Source of the DNA: Palaemon carinicauda | Taxonomy: Eukaryota; Arthropoda; Malacostraca; Decapoda; Palaemonidae | NCBI RefSeq assembly: GCF_036898095.1 | Contig: NC_090745.1 | Location: 81,949,766-82,013,765, forward strand | Length of the DNA: 64,000 bases | Direction: 5' to 3' | In this document: piece after piece, positions 20,888 through 32,889 of the stretch | How positions within the stretch are numbered: position 1 is the stretch's first letter | Layout of the letters: the number at the start of each line of letters is the position of its first letter | Position numbers and translations under genes: made by a program | Notes under the pieces: generated by a model | The model's database searches: none | Seen by the model: the letters and a program-made list of their open reading frames with translations, nothing else | Told to the model about the DNA's origin: nothing

Positions 20888-22276
20888 ATGGCCCAGCCTA
20901 AATGCTCAAGTATGGACTGGGCTCACCAGCCCCTGGCCGAGTCGTTTCGTGCATTCAAGGCGCGCATGAATTTATACCTCGAAGACCAGGAAGTCACAGA
21001 CCCGGGCAAGCAAGCAACTAAAATTAAAACTGCCCTCGGTGATGAGGGCATGAGGCGTATCTTGGCGAGCAGCCTCACTGAACAAGAGCAACGTGTGCCG
21101 CAGAACATATGGCGGCTTATTGAAAGTGAGGTTGATGCAACGGTCAAAATAAATTTCCGAGTTCACCGCCTCGAATTTGCAAATACCAAACAGAAACCTG
21201 CTGAAACAATCAGTCAATTCCTGGCCAGACTCCGCGAAAAAGCGACAGAGTGCGAGTTTGAAGACAGAGAACTTAACGAACGACTTATCGAAATGACCAT
21301 ACTACGAACACAATTCGAAGAATTTCGGAAAGAACTCCTAACTAAACCAAAGGGCTATGCTGTGAGCAACGTTCTAGAGAGAGGTCGGGAATACGAGGCC
21401 ATTGCGGCCTCCACGGCTTCATTACGCTCCATACAGATGAGCTCTGAGAACACAAGTACAAGTCATACCAACGTGGATGCAATTCGAAGGGAAAGCAACG
21501 AGCCACGGAACAAACTACAAACCACGGACAACCCCTGCTGGAACTGTGGGCTTAGCCATCCCATAAGGTCATGCCCCGCTCACAATGACAGATGCAGTGG
21601 TTGTGTCATCAAGGGGCACTGGAAAAAATTGTGCCGCAAAACTGACGGAGGCAGAACAATGCCAGGAGACAACATGCAGCAGACACAACGTCAGAGCAAG
21701 ACAAGAGAGCGTTCCTACCGACGGCCTAATCGGGCTCCCAACCACAGGCAACACGAAGTCATGGTTAATGAAAACCCTAATCTTGATGAAGAAACAGATT
21801 ATATGCCAAACTTCGACATGATAACGAAATCCGACATAGGAGTGGCACCGAAACGAGAAGCATTCTCAAAGCTCATGGTCAAGCATGAAAACCCCCCAGC
21901 CTATGGGCCCCTGAAACTCAAAATCGACACAGGTTCCAGTGGCAATACGCTGCCCTTGCGGACATACAAGCAAATGTTTGGTGATGCACCCACCAGCCTC
22001 GTACTATCCCCAGAACCGTCAGTAAGACTAACATCATACAGTGGCGACAATATTCCCTGCCTAGGGTCACTAATGCTCAGCGTCCGCAAACTCAGCAACC
22101 CAGCTTTCTCGCAAGAAGAGTTCTTCATGGTCGATGTGTCTGGTCCAGCCATACTTGGCCTTCCCTCATGCCAAAAACTCGGTATTGTGGATATCAATGT
22201 CAACGACGTTACTGGAATACCTGAGCAACCAAGCCAACAAGGCCCTATTAGGTCAGTCGAACAACTAAAAGCGTAA
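20888..22276 (+). CDS. Gypsy gag-protease polyprotein
   Basis: Gag forms the retrotransposon particle, and the protease matures it. The ATG at 20888 (MAQPKCSSMDW) is the first plausible start; the frame extends a few codons upstream only without an ATG. After a helical capsid-like region, a zinc-knuckle pair starts at about residue 217: CWNCGLSHPIRSCP, then CSGCVIKGHWKKLC. The aspartic protease active site is KIDTGSSGNTLP with Asp at about residue 347, and the later segment ISGPAILGLPSC-like (VSGPAILGLPSC) fits the ILG flap-end motif. The frame stops at TAA (22274-22276), after which the same frame continues directly into RT, so this stop probably replaced a sense codon and truncates pol. Confidence 0.8.
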   Translation: MAQPKCSSMDWAHQPLAESFRAFKARMNLYLEDQEVTDPGKQATKIKTALGDEGMRRILASSLTEQEQRVPQNIWRLIESEVDATVKINFRVHRLEFANTKQKPAETISQFLARLREKATECEFEDRELNERLIEMTILRTQFEEFRKELLTKPKGYAVSNVLERGREYEAIAASTASLRSIQMSSENTSTSHTNVDAIRRESNEPRNKLQTTDNPCWNCGLSHPIRSCPAHNDRCSGCVIKGHWKKLCRKTDGGRTMPGDNMQQTQRQSKTRERSYRRPNRAPNHRQHEVMVNENPNLDEETDYMPNFDMITKSDIGVAPKREAFSKLMVKHENPPAYGPLKLKIDTGSSGNTLPLRTYKQMFGDAPTSLVLSPEPSVRLTSYSGDNIPCLGSLMLSVRKLSNPAFSQEEFFMVDVSGPAILGLPSCQKLGIVDINVNDVTGIPEQPSQQGPIRSVEQLKA

Positions 22277-25020
22277 TTCCCAGCACAGTTTGACTGTATC
22301 GGCAAACTAAAAGAGCCCGCGATGCTCCACCTCAAGGATGACGCAATACCTTTCTGTGATCCGCCCCATAAGGTGAGTATCCACCTGAAGCCCCGCATCA
22401 AGTCCGAGCTTGACACTATGGAGAAAGAGGGGGTTATCAGACGCATAACGGAACACACAGACTGGTGTAGCAGCCTTGTGTATGTCACAAAACCCGATGG
22501 AAGCCTACGGATCTGCCTGGACCCCAAGCGGCTCAACCAAAACCTCAAAAGATGTCCCCACAAGATTCCTACTCTAGAAGAGATCAACCCGGTATTCTCC
22601 AAAGCAAAAGTGTTCTCCAAGCTAGACGCCAAAGCAGGCTACTGGAGTATACCGCTACACGAGGACTCACAACTACTGACAACGTTCCGAACACCACACG
22701 GCCGGTATTGTTGGACAAAGCTACCATTCGGGCTGAATGTAGGCCAGGACATATTTCAAGCCAGGATGGACTCCATCATCGAGAATCTCCCAGGTATTGT
22801 TGGCATCGCTGATGACGTGGCAATATGTGGGAAAGACCAGTCGGAACACAACAAAAACCTGATGGGGGTCATGCAGCGTGCAGCCCAACACGGACTCAGC
22901 CTAAACTCGAAGAAATGCTCCATTTGAAAACCAGAAATCGAGTTATTCGGAACACGCTATACCAGCAAGGGCATGATGCCAGACCCGTCAAAGGTACACG
23001 ACCTGCATAACATACCGTCACCCTCCAATAAAGAGGAACTACAGAGATTCCTGGGAGTAATGACTTACCTCAGCCCCTATGTACCACATTACTCAGCTCA
23101 GTCACAAAGACTTCGAGATCTGGTCAAGGAAGATGTGCCCTTCTAATGGGAAGAAGACCATGAATCCACCTATCAACACCTGAAACGCCAAATAGCGCCA
23201 TCAAGCACGCTGTGTTACTATAACCCAACTCAACCCGTGACTCTTGAAGTCGATGCATCACAAAAAGGCCTCGGGGCGGCCCTCATCCAAGACGGGAAGG
23301 TAATCGCCTTCGCCAGCAAAGCCCTGACACCAACGCAGGCAAATTACAGCAATATCGAGCGAGAGGCCCTTGGACTAGTACACGGTGTGCAACGATTTCA
23401 TACCTACCTATACGGACGAGACTTCGAAGCTGTCACTGACCACAAACCCCTCGTTAATATCTGGGAGAAGCCACTGATCAGTGCCCCACCTTGAAACTGC
23501 AGGGGTATGACATGAGGGTCAAGTACAAGGAAGGACGAACCCTTGTACTCTCCGACGCCCTATCACGCCTTCCTAACCCACAAAATGACAAGGAAATCCC
23601 TTTGGATACACGAGTGGACGGACTGGAACTAGATGACATCGACGTGATATCAGTTGCACTCGTAAAATTTGGTCCCCAGATTTTGGAAGAGGTCCGCCAT
23701 AGGTCTGACACCGACCCAGTGCTGCGCACTCTCAAGCATACTATCATCGAGGGTTGGCCAACCTCAGTAAAAGGCTGTCACCCCGATATCCGCCAGTTTT
23801 TCTCATACAGAGAATGCCTTGCCGTGGAAGACGGAGTCATATTCAAAGGGCGACAAGTTATCATCCCCAAAGAGGTCAGAGGCCGGATACTGGACCAGCT
23901 CCACCGGTCCCACCAAGGGATCACAAAAACACAAGCCCTGGCACGGGAGTGTGTATTCTGGCCCAACATTGCAAAGGATATAGAGGACAAGGTCAGGACA
24001 TGTGACATATGCCAGAAGTACCAGCCCCAGCAAAGTCCTAGTGAAACCACGCATCATGACATTCCCCCAATGCCCTGATTCAAAGTCGCTTCGGACATCT
24101 TCCAAATTGGCCACAAGACATATCTGATCACAACTGATTATTTCACAAAATTCCCGATAGTCACCGAACTAAAAAACCTGTCATCTGAAAGTGTGGCCAA
24201 CCACCTCAAATTCCTGTGTTCGCTGTTCGGATGCCCCAAAACCCTGGTCTCAGACAACGGACCTCAATACACGGGAGCAGCCATGAGGGACTTCACAAAA
24301 GCCTGGGGTATTGAGCACATCACATCAAGCCCACATTACCCTCAGTCCAATGGCTTCGCGGAGCGCGCAGTTGGAACATGCAAGGCGATTATCAAAAAAT
24401 GCCTTGAGACAGGCGGTGATATGCATACTGCATTACTCCACTTACGGGCCACCCCGATCGACAATAAGACAACCAGCCCCGCAGAGCTCATGTTTGGTCG
24501 CAATGTGACCACTGACCTACCAGGCCAATACGAACCACATCTCGCACACACCACGACCCGCAACCACCTCCAGGACCGCCTAGGACCAAATCGGACACAA
24601 CGGCACTTCACAGACCTCCAACCCGAACAACCAGTCCGAATATTCGACAAGGCCTGCCACACATGGGTGCCAGGCAGAGTGGTACGTAAGTCAGAAGAAC
24701 CCCAATCATACATTGTGGAAGCCCAAAACGGAGCGTGCCTCAGGAGGAACCGGTCCCACATCCGTCTGACACCGCTCGCGACAAACACAGAACCGTCCAA
24801 CACCCAGCAGCAGGCTCCAACATCATCAGCACAGCCTCCACCACGACCCGCTGATATATCGCTGCCGCCACCTAGTGAGACCGAAATAACCCACCAAAGA
24901 CCCGCAACTAGTGATAACACTACAGACCCGACAGCGGTGTATACCAAGTCAGGCCGGCTGGTGAAAACCCCATCCAGATATATTGAAAGTAACGCAGTCA
25001 CATACCGTAAATTCCCATAG
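22277..25020 (+). pseudogene. Gypsy pol: RT, RNase H, integrase with stops and a frameshift
   Basis: In frame with gag: RT palm SKLDAKAGYWSIPLHEDS, LPFGLNVGQDIFQ and the catalytic box GIADDVAIC (an unusual IADD in place of Y/F-x-DD), then RNase H TLEVDASQKGLGAALI and TDHKPLVN. In-frame stops occur near 22927 and 23144. At about 23490 the coding frame changes by a short deletion and continues with DALSRLPNP, then integrase HRSHQGITKTQALARECVFW with CDIC, a stop near 24078, and the DDE core ITTDYFTKFP, VSDNGPQYTG and QSNGFAERAV. A proline/threonine-rich tail follows to 25020. All catalytic blocks are recognisable but no continuous polyprotein exists. Confidence 0.85.
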
Positions 25021-25268
25021 TGTCAAGTTAAATAATAATATACAACTCCCCCCCCACTCATTTCATGACCGAAAATTCTGAGAGGTCGTTACCAGAGTTT
25101 GAAACTCAAGAAAAGTTATCAATCTCAAGACTGATAAGTGATTCAGAATAATGAATTTTATTTGAAAATTTACGAGTCTCGGACTAGAGCACAGGCTCCA
25201 CTTCGAACACTGTCGTTACATGTGTATCAGGTTTCCATTTTGTTTTAATATATTTTGGGTGTTGTTGT

Positions 25269-25304
25269 TCTTTTAATCACTGCAACCTCTTGCATATTAT
25301 ATCA
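25269..25304 (+). repeat. 3' terminal 36-bp repeat of the Gypsy element
   Basis: It is identical over 36 bases to 20324-20359. The upstream 25021-25268 is non-coding and AT-rich with a C-rich tract (25050-25060), and it does not match the rest of the 5' repeat. Confidence 0.7.
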
Positions 25305-25995
25305 ACTATAACTGTTAAAGACCAATCTCTTTGGTTTGATGGTGAGACTAGAGAAAAAGGGGAAAAAGATGTAAAGAAAGGAAGTGGAATCGGTTAAAAA
25401 CTGAAAGTACATGAGCAGTTTACAAAACTGCAATATGCCAATGCAACTGCCTACTAAGAAGGAAAAAGCGATTACTATTAGAGAAAGATCCACGAAGCAG
25501 CAACGGACATAAGTAAGTTATACCGTCTCCTAAATCGTATACTGTAATGGGAAAAGTAAATGAAAAAAGACTACCAGAGGGGTACAACGATCAGGAACTA
25601 GCAAATAATATTCTATTATTCTTTAAAAACAAAATAGAAAAATTAACTACAGTAGGTCATTTTTAAATATTCAACATCAGATTAACGCTACACCAGATAT
25701 ACCGATAAAATTGACGAGATTTAACAACATAACACAAGATGATATCACCAGGATTATCAAGAGAGCGAAGAAACCCAACTGTGCGATTGACCCAATGCCA
25801 ATATCTGAAGTAATTATAGCAAGTAACTTTTCTAGTCTAGCCGAAATAATTATGAAAATAGCAAATGCAATGAGTGTAAGTTCCCCAAAGCTGAAAGTAA
25901 TTGTTATAGTCACACGAGTTTTGAAAAGTGTAGTGTTGCCAGATTTAAAGATAAACAATCCGGGACACTTAAATCTCTCAATTCTTGTCCTATAA
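25305..25995 (+). pseudogene. RT N-terminus of the interrupted non-LTR element
   Basis: It continues the LINE coding frame after the Gypsy insertion: TITVKDQSLWFDGETREK, then, after several stops, [20 protein letters not shown] with [13 protein letters not shown] and NAMSVSS. This is the spacer and first RT block (the K..C..DP.P segment) of LINE polymerases. It ends at the (TA)n tract with no palm motifs. Confidence 0.6.
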
Positions 25996-25998
25996 TCC

Positions 25999-26849
<851 letters not shown>

Positions 26850-28235
26850 ATGTCACATCTTGGTCATCCATTCATCACGTTTGTTCTGCATTTGTTGATC
26901 AAGGAGGTTTTTAATAGCTGACCACTGGCAGAAAAGGACGTTGTCGTCAATTTTTACACCTTTGTCTTTTAACAAACGACAAGAAGATTGTATCTGTTCC
27001 CGTACTGGAAGTAGGCTACATCTAATAACATCCATGAAAAGACATGAAAACTTTCTAAATGAGAAACTCATTTCTCAAGATAGTCATGGCAAGTGACGTA
27101 GTAGTTATCCACCTTGAGTAAGACTTTCTTCAACTCTTGAGATGTGACATCGTTATCATTAAGGCAACTCTTAACACTGAGAGGGATAAACTTTTCATCC
27201 ATTCTTGCCTATTTACCAGCTATGAGTTCTTTTAAGCAGCATAGCACTTCAATAATGCTGTTTTCTCTCTTTTCTATTTTCACAATCCTACTGCTAAAAC
27301 ATACTCAAGACTGTGAACAAAATATAGATAGCTTCGCTCAGTGGATTATTGAAAAAAAATTTGTGGAGCTTTTTCTTCAGAAGCAAAGAAAGATTTCAGT
27401 GCTTTAAATAACATTAGGATTCTTTCAACTGATCCCATCAAAGAAAGCCAACGAGTTTTAGAATGAGAGAGAGCTGATGCATAATGAACACCAACAAACT
27501 CGCAGAATTCTTTCAGCATATCAGTTCGAAGTGCGTAAATACTAAATTGTGAAAACAGCTTAACAATGATTACTTCAACATCTATAGGCAGGACACTAGC
27601 TGCAGTATGAGCAGCGTTGTGCAGATTATGGGCTGGGCATCCTACACCCCCCATCGATTCATTCATGCTTTCTTTTAATTTGGAAAAGACGCTATTTGTG
27701 CCTTCACGCAAACGTCCACCAAAGTTAGTACTAGTGTTATCTCCACCAAAAGCTGCGCATTTCTTCACACCCAGTCCCAACTCGATAAGGCTCCCTCTGC
27801 AGAAGTTTGCTATTGTTTCCGAAGACTCATTTGGGAGGGATTTTAATCGTAATAATTTTATCAGCAAACCATTCTTCCGTGAAAAATATTGCACAATCAA
27901 TGGAAAAATTTTCTCAGCATTATGGTTATACCATAAAAAGAAGAGTTATTTATATCTTTAACAACTTCGGCAATGATATGTGGAGCCACAACGTTTTTAA
28001 TTATTGCAGAACATTTTGTCCTAGCACTTGAAAATTTGCTTAGTTTTAGAATCAGGGAATACTATTGGTAGAAGTACATCTGTACAATCGTTTGAACTGA
28101 ATGATTGATGATGGCAAACAGTATGAAACGATAAGGCAGCTTCTGCTGCTATTATTTTATTTTTATCATCTGTGTTTTTCTTGATCAAGAATTTTGTTAT
28201 TTTATCATCTTTTGAAGAGGAAGAAGTGTTTTTTT
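26850..28235 (-). pseudogene. hAT-family transposase-like pseudogene
   Basis: The best block (27346-27900) reads CAAFGGDNTSTNFGG, GVGCPAHNLHNAAHTAASVL, LLKEFCEF-type (MLKEFCEFVGVHYASALSHS) and KTRWLSLMGSVERIL. This is the pattern seen in hAT-derived transposases of the group with GDN(A/T)..NFGG, C.AH..HN and the TRW.SL catalytic-domain signatures. A second block at 26853-27071 (FCQWSAIKNLLDQQMQNKRD) lies further toward the C-terminus, with stops between the two. Upstream, toward 28235, pieces such as NVVAPHIIAEVVKDINNSSF are readable. The hAT dimerisation tail is not seen, and no terminal inverted repeats were found. It is a dead transposase copy. Confidence 0.7.
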
Positions 28236-28239
28236 TCTT

Positions 28240-28275
<36 letters not shown>
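28228..28275. repeat. Poly-T tract
   Basis: A nearly pure T homopolymer of about 48 bases. On the minus strand it is poly-A at the upstream end of the hAT relic. Confidence 0.9.
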
Positions 28276-28276
<1 letters not shown>

Positions 28277-28388
28277 AATCAACGTGTCTCGTGATATCAT
28301 TCTTCCCGCCATGTTCAATACTATAACTGAAATTGCAATGGCATAAACCTCAGATAGATTCAAAGCAATTCCTTCCTTTTTTTAATAA

Positions 28389-30354
28389 ATTGATAGGCGT
28401 ATCCCTTCTCGTGTGCTAAGGTACCGAGTCAAGGACAAACCGTGGTTCAATGATGATTGTAGAGGTACTTATTTGGAGAAGCAGGAGGCCTATCATATTT
28501 GGAATGGTAACAGATCAGATTTGACCTGGAACAACTATACTCAGCTTCTAGCTTTTGCTCAGAGAGTTTATGCCTCAGCTGAAAAGGAGTACAATTTAAC
28601 CATAAGAGAAACCCTTTCTGGTACAACTCAGGAACATAAATGGTGGTCTACCCTTAAATCTGCACTCTTTGGTGTAGATGCAACATTTCCTCCTTTACTT
28701 AAACCAGATGGCCCAGTCACTCACTGTCCAAAGGAAAAGGCAACCCTTATGGCTGATGTCTTTGACAGTAAACAGAGTAATGAAAAACTTGAACTTCCTC
28801 ATTCATGTTTTCCTGAGGCTGAACTAACTAGTTTAGCTTTTCGATCTCGTGAGATTAAAGCTCTGTTGATGGACTTTGATGTTTTTGGAGGTGTAGACCC
28901 AAATGGTATTTTCCTTTGTTTTTTATAAAGACAGCAGATTTCTTAGCTCCAAAGTTATCTGTTATTTTGCGCAAGTTAGCAAGAAGAGAAGCTTTTAGCA
29001 CTAGTTGGAGAATTGGTAATGTTACTCCTCTATGTAAATGTGTTTGTGGTAGCTCAAGTCCCACTGATTACCACCCAATTTCCATAACTCCCATATTATC
29101 TAAAGTTTTTGAACGTCTTCTGGCAACACGTCTTAATAGGTTTGCTGAAGGTAATCATCTATTCCCTAGTTTGCAATTTGGTTTTCGTAAAGGCCTTGGA
29201 GCATGTGATGCCCTTCTTACAATCTCCAATGCTGTACAGAAATCCCTTGATTGTGGTCAAGAAGTTCGTAAGATTGGCCTTGATTTTAGTGCTGCCTTTG
29301 ACCGTGTTAATCATGAGGCCCTTGTTTTCAAACTCAAACAGTTGGATGTGGGTGGGTCGTTTCTTGGCATTAATATTGATTTTTTAAGTAATAGATCTCA
29401 AAGAGTTGTTGTTGATGGACATCATAGTGAGTATAGGAATGTGATATCCGGTGTTCCACAGGGTAGTGTTCTTAGCCCATTACTTTTCATACTACTGTAT
29501 ATACACATGACATGTGGTTTGGCCTAGAAAACAAGCTTGTTACATATGCAGATGATGCTACTCTCTTTGCATCAATTCCATCCCCTGAATGTAGATCTTG
29601 GGTTGGTGAATCCCTTAATGGAGATTTAGCTAAAATTAGTGCATGGTGCAAATTATGGGGTATGAAGTTGAATCCTAACAAAACTCAAAGTATGATTGTA
29701 AGTAGGTCAAGGACGGTGGCTCCTCAACATCTGGATCTCAGTATTGATAATGTTTCTTTAAATTTGTATGACTCTTTTAAAATTTTAGGTGTGATTCTCG
29801 ACAGCAAATTTACTTTTGAGAAACACATTAGGTCTGTGTCTTCTTCAATTGCAAAAAAAAAATGGCTTATTGAGAAAGTCTTACAATATTTTCGGTGATT
29901 AATCTATTCTGAAGAAGTGTTTTAATTCTTTCATTCTACCTTGTTTTGAGTATTGTTCTCCTGTCTGGTGTTCAGCTGCTGATTCTCATCTTAATTGGTT
30001 GGACGGAAACTTACGGTCTATTAAATTTCTTATTCCTGATCTAGATATTAATCTTTACCACCGTCGTTCAAATAGTTCATTACGCATGTTGCATAATATT
30101 TTTCATAACTCTGACCATCCTTTACATTCAATCTCCATGGACAATTCTATCCTATTCGTAATACTAGGCTGGCAGTTAATTCTAATAGCCAGCCCTTCTC
30201 CATCATGAGGCTCAATACTACACAGTAATCTAGAAGTTTTATTCTAGCTGTTACCAAGTTGTGGAATGATTTTCCTAATCGGGTAGTTGAATCAGTAGAA
30301 CTTCAAAAGTTCAAATTTGGAGCAAATGTTTTTATGTTGACCAGGCTGACATGA
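28389..30354 (+). pseudogene. RT of non-LTR copy A (Jockey/I-like), frameshifted
   Basis: The pre-RT segment (KDKPWFNDDCRGTYLEKQ) is followed by RT blocks in order: STSWRIGNVTPLCK, DYHPISITPILSKVFERLL, motif A IGLDFSAAFDRVNHEALVFK, motif B ISGVPQGSVLSPLLF, motif C TYADDATLFASI and NPNKTQSMIVSRSR; the end is LTRLT, stop. Compared with copy B there is a 1-base loss near 28912 (breaking the frame at GIFLCFL), an insertion near 29497 (LLFILLYIH) and an indel near 29862. All catalytic residues are present (YADD) but in separate frames, so it is not functional. The Jockey/I-like assignment is inferred from motif style. Confidence 0.85.
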
Positions 30355-30364
30355 GTCTTTTTAT

Positions 30365-30512
30365 TGTTTATATATGACATATCTGTTTTTGACGTTGTTA
30401 ATAGTTTATATAGGACATATCTGTTTTGACGTTGATAATAGTTTATATAGGACATATCTGTTTTTGACGTTGTTAATAGTTTATATAGGACATATCTGTT
30501 TTGACGCTGTTA
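30365..30512 (+). repeat. Tandem repeat in LINE 3' UTR, ~37-bp unit
   Basis: Four consecutive copies of a unit containing TTTATATAGGACATATCTGT and TTTGACGTTG(T/A)TAATAG are present. Copy B at 56337-56405 has only about two. Confidence 0.85.
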
Positions 30513-30652
30513 CTGTTTTTAGAATTTATTGTTAATTTATTCCCATCATTTATTTATTTCATTATTTCCTTTCCTCACTGGGCTATTTTTCCCTATTGAA
30601 GCCCTTGGGCTTAGAGCATCTTGCTTTTCCAACTAGGATAGTAGCTTGGCTA

Positions 30653-30717
<65 letters not shown>
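30653..30717 (+). repeat. (AAT)n tail of non-LTR copy A
   Basis: A pure AAT trinucleotide tract of about 65 bases lies immediately after the conserved 3' UTR, acting as the element tail instead of poly-A. Confidence 0.95.
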
Positions 30718-31446
30718 CACCACTCACTTGACGCCAACCAATCTAAAAAGTTGCAAACGCTATTAAATGCTTTATTTAAACACAGTAAAACCAATAGTAA
30801 CATGTTTTTGTTATTCAATTTATATTTTCATCATTGTAATTTCAACAAAGAATCACCATGTTGCATTATATCATGCGGTCAGGATTTTAATATGTTAATA
30901 TTTCTAATAAGCATATTGGTGTTTATATTCTACGGAGAAAACAGTATTCTCGGTTGTAAATTAACTATTTGAAATGACGGGAGCCTGATTTACTCGATCT
31001 TAGCGCTGCTACTGATGGAGTTGTACATGAGCTACTATGAATTATTTACGATTCATTGGTACTGATGATGAAACCTTTGAGTAACGAGAAGATTAGGCAA
31101 CTTGCATGGCAAAGGTATAGTGTATGAATTGAAGATTTTTATTTATATCATGATACATTAAGAAAAGGAGTGTTTCCAGGGATTGTATTAGGTCTTCTTT
31201 TTTTTTCTTTTTTTTTTTTTTTTTAATTTGGTCGAAACGTTTGATCAATTCAAACTAAAATGAATCTGGTTGCATTTCCTATTGATATTCTACCTAATAA
31301 TAACAATATCACTGTGCCCGTGAATAAATGGTTTTTATAAGTTTTGTTTCTTTAAAGTAGGCTTACTTGTTTCCATAGATATCCTACAGGGCTGAAATAG
31401 TTTTGTAAGAGTATTTGACGGTTTAGACAGCTGTAGGAGATTTTTA
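30718..31446. other. AT-rich sequence, no gene recognised
   Basis: No motif was recognised; a poly-T run lies at about 31197-31224. Confidence 0.45.
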
Positions 31447-32735
31447 ATGTGTGAGGAGTGTTCCGGGAAAACCTCCCTACAACAGGTAACGATCTTTCCC
31501 GTGGGATATGAACGCAATCCCTCAGCACGCCATCAGGATAAAATACATCGGATGTTGCAGTTCGTAAACCTTCGCAGTGGTGTCCTGATAAGAGGATTAC
31601 TTCCACATAAACTCTTTCAAATTCCATTTTAGATTTTCAGACGTTATTTTGGCTCCGTCCTAAAAGCCCCCACGATGCTGGACAGGTTATTACAGAAAAT
31701 ATCACTAAATCGGAAAGGGAGTAATGCGTATATGTAATTTATTTGCTATAAATTCTGCCAACTGGCTTTAGTTTGGGATGAGGACCTTCACCCTTCGAAG
31801 TACTTAAAAAGAAGTACACCTGTTTATATCAATCTTACCTTTATTGTTTTATTGAACTTGCTCTTCTTATATGTCTGGAGCCAATAATAATTTCAAATCG
31901 ACTCTAAGGGAACTATCCCATATATATAAAGTTACTTCAGTTACTTCCAATTTTTAATTCTTTAGTAATTCGTGTAAACCAATAAAAAATATGAGCTAAA
32001 GCTACCTAATAGTTTTATTCCGTGTATTTTACAACACCAGTGAACTGGATATCTTAACAATTTCAAAAACAGCGAAAAATAAAAGATTGATCAAAGTTTA
32101 GCCTACATCACACACAAGTCAAGAATTAACGGGAATGCCAAGTAAAATAAAGTAAAGATTAAACCATAACACTCGTGAACTTAGACCAGAGGTCTGTTGA
32201 AACGTTCAACTACTTCAGTCAATATGAAACACGATGTCAGACACCTGAGACATGAGATACAACACAATGAAAGTCGTAAAAACTTAACTTTGTCAATTAC
32301 AATAAATTCCACACGCAGAGAGGCGAATGTTAAAAGCCAGAAAAATTATCTATAAATGTATGATCTATTCTAAAGTGGTAAGTGGCCAAGTAAAAACATA
32401 ATTCGTATAATTAGTCTGTAGATATGGTCATATCTTTTTCAACACTTTTTCATTTTAACCCACCCCTATGTTTCCCGTTCGAGAGGGTCGTGGAATCTGG
32501 GATGATTTATCCGTCCTCTTCTCAATCATCACCGACGCAGCCATAAAATGAAGCTACTCCGTCCTCTTCTCGGCACTCGAGCTCCGTTTCATGGGGAAAA
32601 CGTCCAGTCCAAGGGGAGTCAGGATTCAACACCGGTGCAACTTGAACACCTACACGTTCGGATGTTTCTAAGGCGAATGCACCATCTCGTGGGCAGGGAT
32701 CTCACTCATTTTTTTCTAAATAAACCTAGATAGCT
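31447..32735. repeat. Probable diverged LTR related to the 35340/40416 LTRs
   Basis: Several short blocks occur in the same order and similar spacing as in the 1808-bp LTR: TGTGAGGAG...CCGGGAAAACCTCC near 31448, GGCTCCGTCC...ATGCTGGACAG near 31650, GATGAGGACCTTCACCCTTC near 31780, GATATCTTAACAA near 32049, and CCTCTTCTCAATC near 32514. Similarity between blocks is poor. It looks like an old solo or fragmentary LTR of a related element. No internal domain was seen next to it. Confidence 0.45.
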
Positions 32736-32889
32736 TAAAAAAAAAAAAACCGATTCCTACGAAAAAAAATCTAAATGTTATATTTAGCATAAGATATTAT
32801 AACAGCACTTACAGGAGTTGAAACAGGATGTGAACATTTACTTGATTATAGTTCTTCTGAATTTACATCTGCAGAGCAATCATTTGTTT

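Larger units (their letters stand above)
20250..25304 (+). mobile_element. Gypsy (Ty3)-type LTR retrotransposon with ACTAT target duplication
   Basis: A 5.05-kb element begins TGTGGTATCA at 20250 and ends TATTATATCA at 25304. Direct duplication ACTAT is at 20245-20249 and 25305-25309. Gag-protease, RT, RNase H and integrase follow in Gypsy order. Directly after the 5' repeat (20359) comes TGGTGGCAGCG, a plausible primer-binding site. Removing the element and one ACTAT restores an open frame in the interrupted LINE (MEKT-ITVKDQSLWF), which independently fixes both boundaries. Several stops in pol mean it is no longer autonomous. Confidence 0.85.
18185..25995 (+). mobile_element. Non-LTR retrotransposon (ORF1-EN-RT fragment) split by a Gypsy insertion
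   Basis: ORF1 (18185-19355), endonuclease relic (19356-20249) and RT N-terminus (25305-25995) lie in order on the plus strand. The last two join in frame across the Gypsy element at 20250-25304 once one copy of the ACTAT duplication is removed. The RT stops abruptly at a (TA)n tract near 26004. Many stops and frameshifts show that it is an old copy. Confidence 0.75.
28389..30717 (+). mobile_element. Non-LTR retrotransposon copy A (5'-truncated)
   Basis: It shares very high similarity with copy B from the point ATTGATAGGCG onward (28389 versus 54598). Copy A has no endonuclease, so it is 5'-truncated, the usual outcome of target-primed reverse transcription. The 3' UTR contains ACTGGGCTATTTTTCCCT and TTGCTTTTCCAACTAGG, and ends in (AAT)n, the same end seen at 46870-47044 and 56470-56580. 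Confidence 0.85.
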
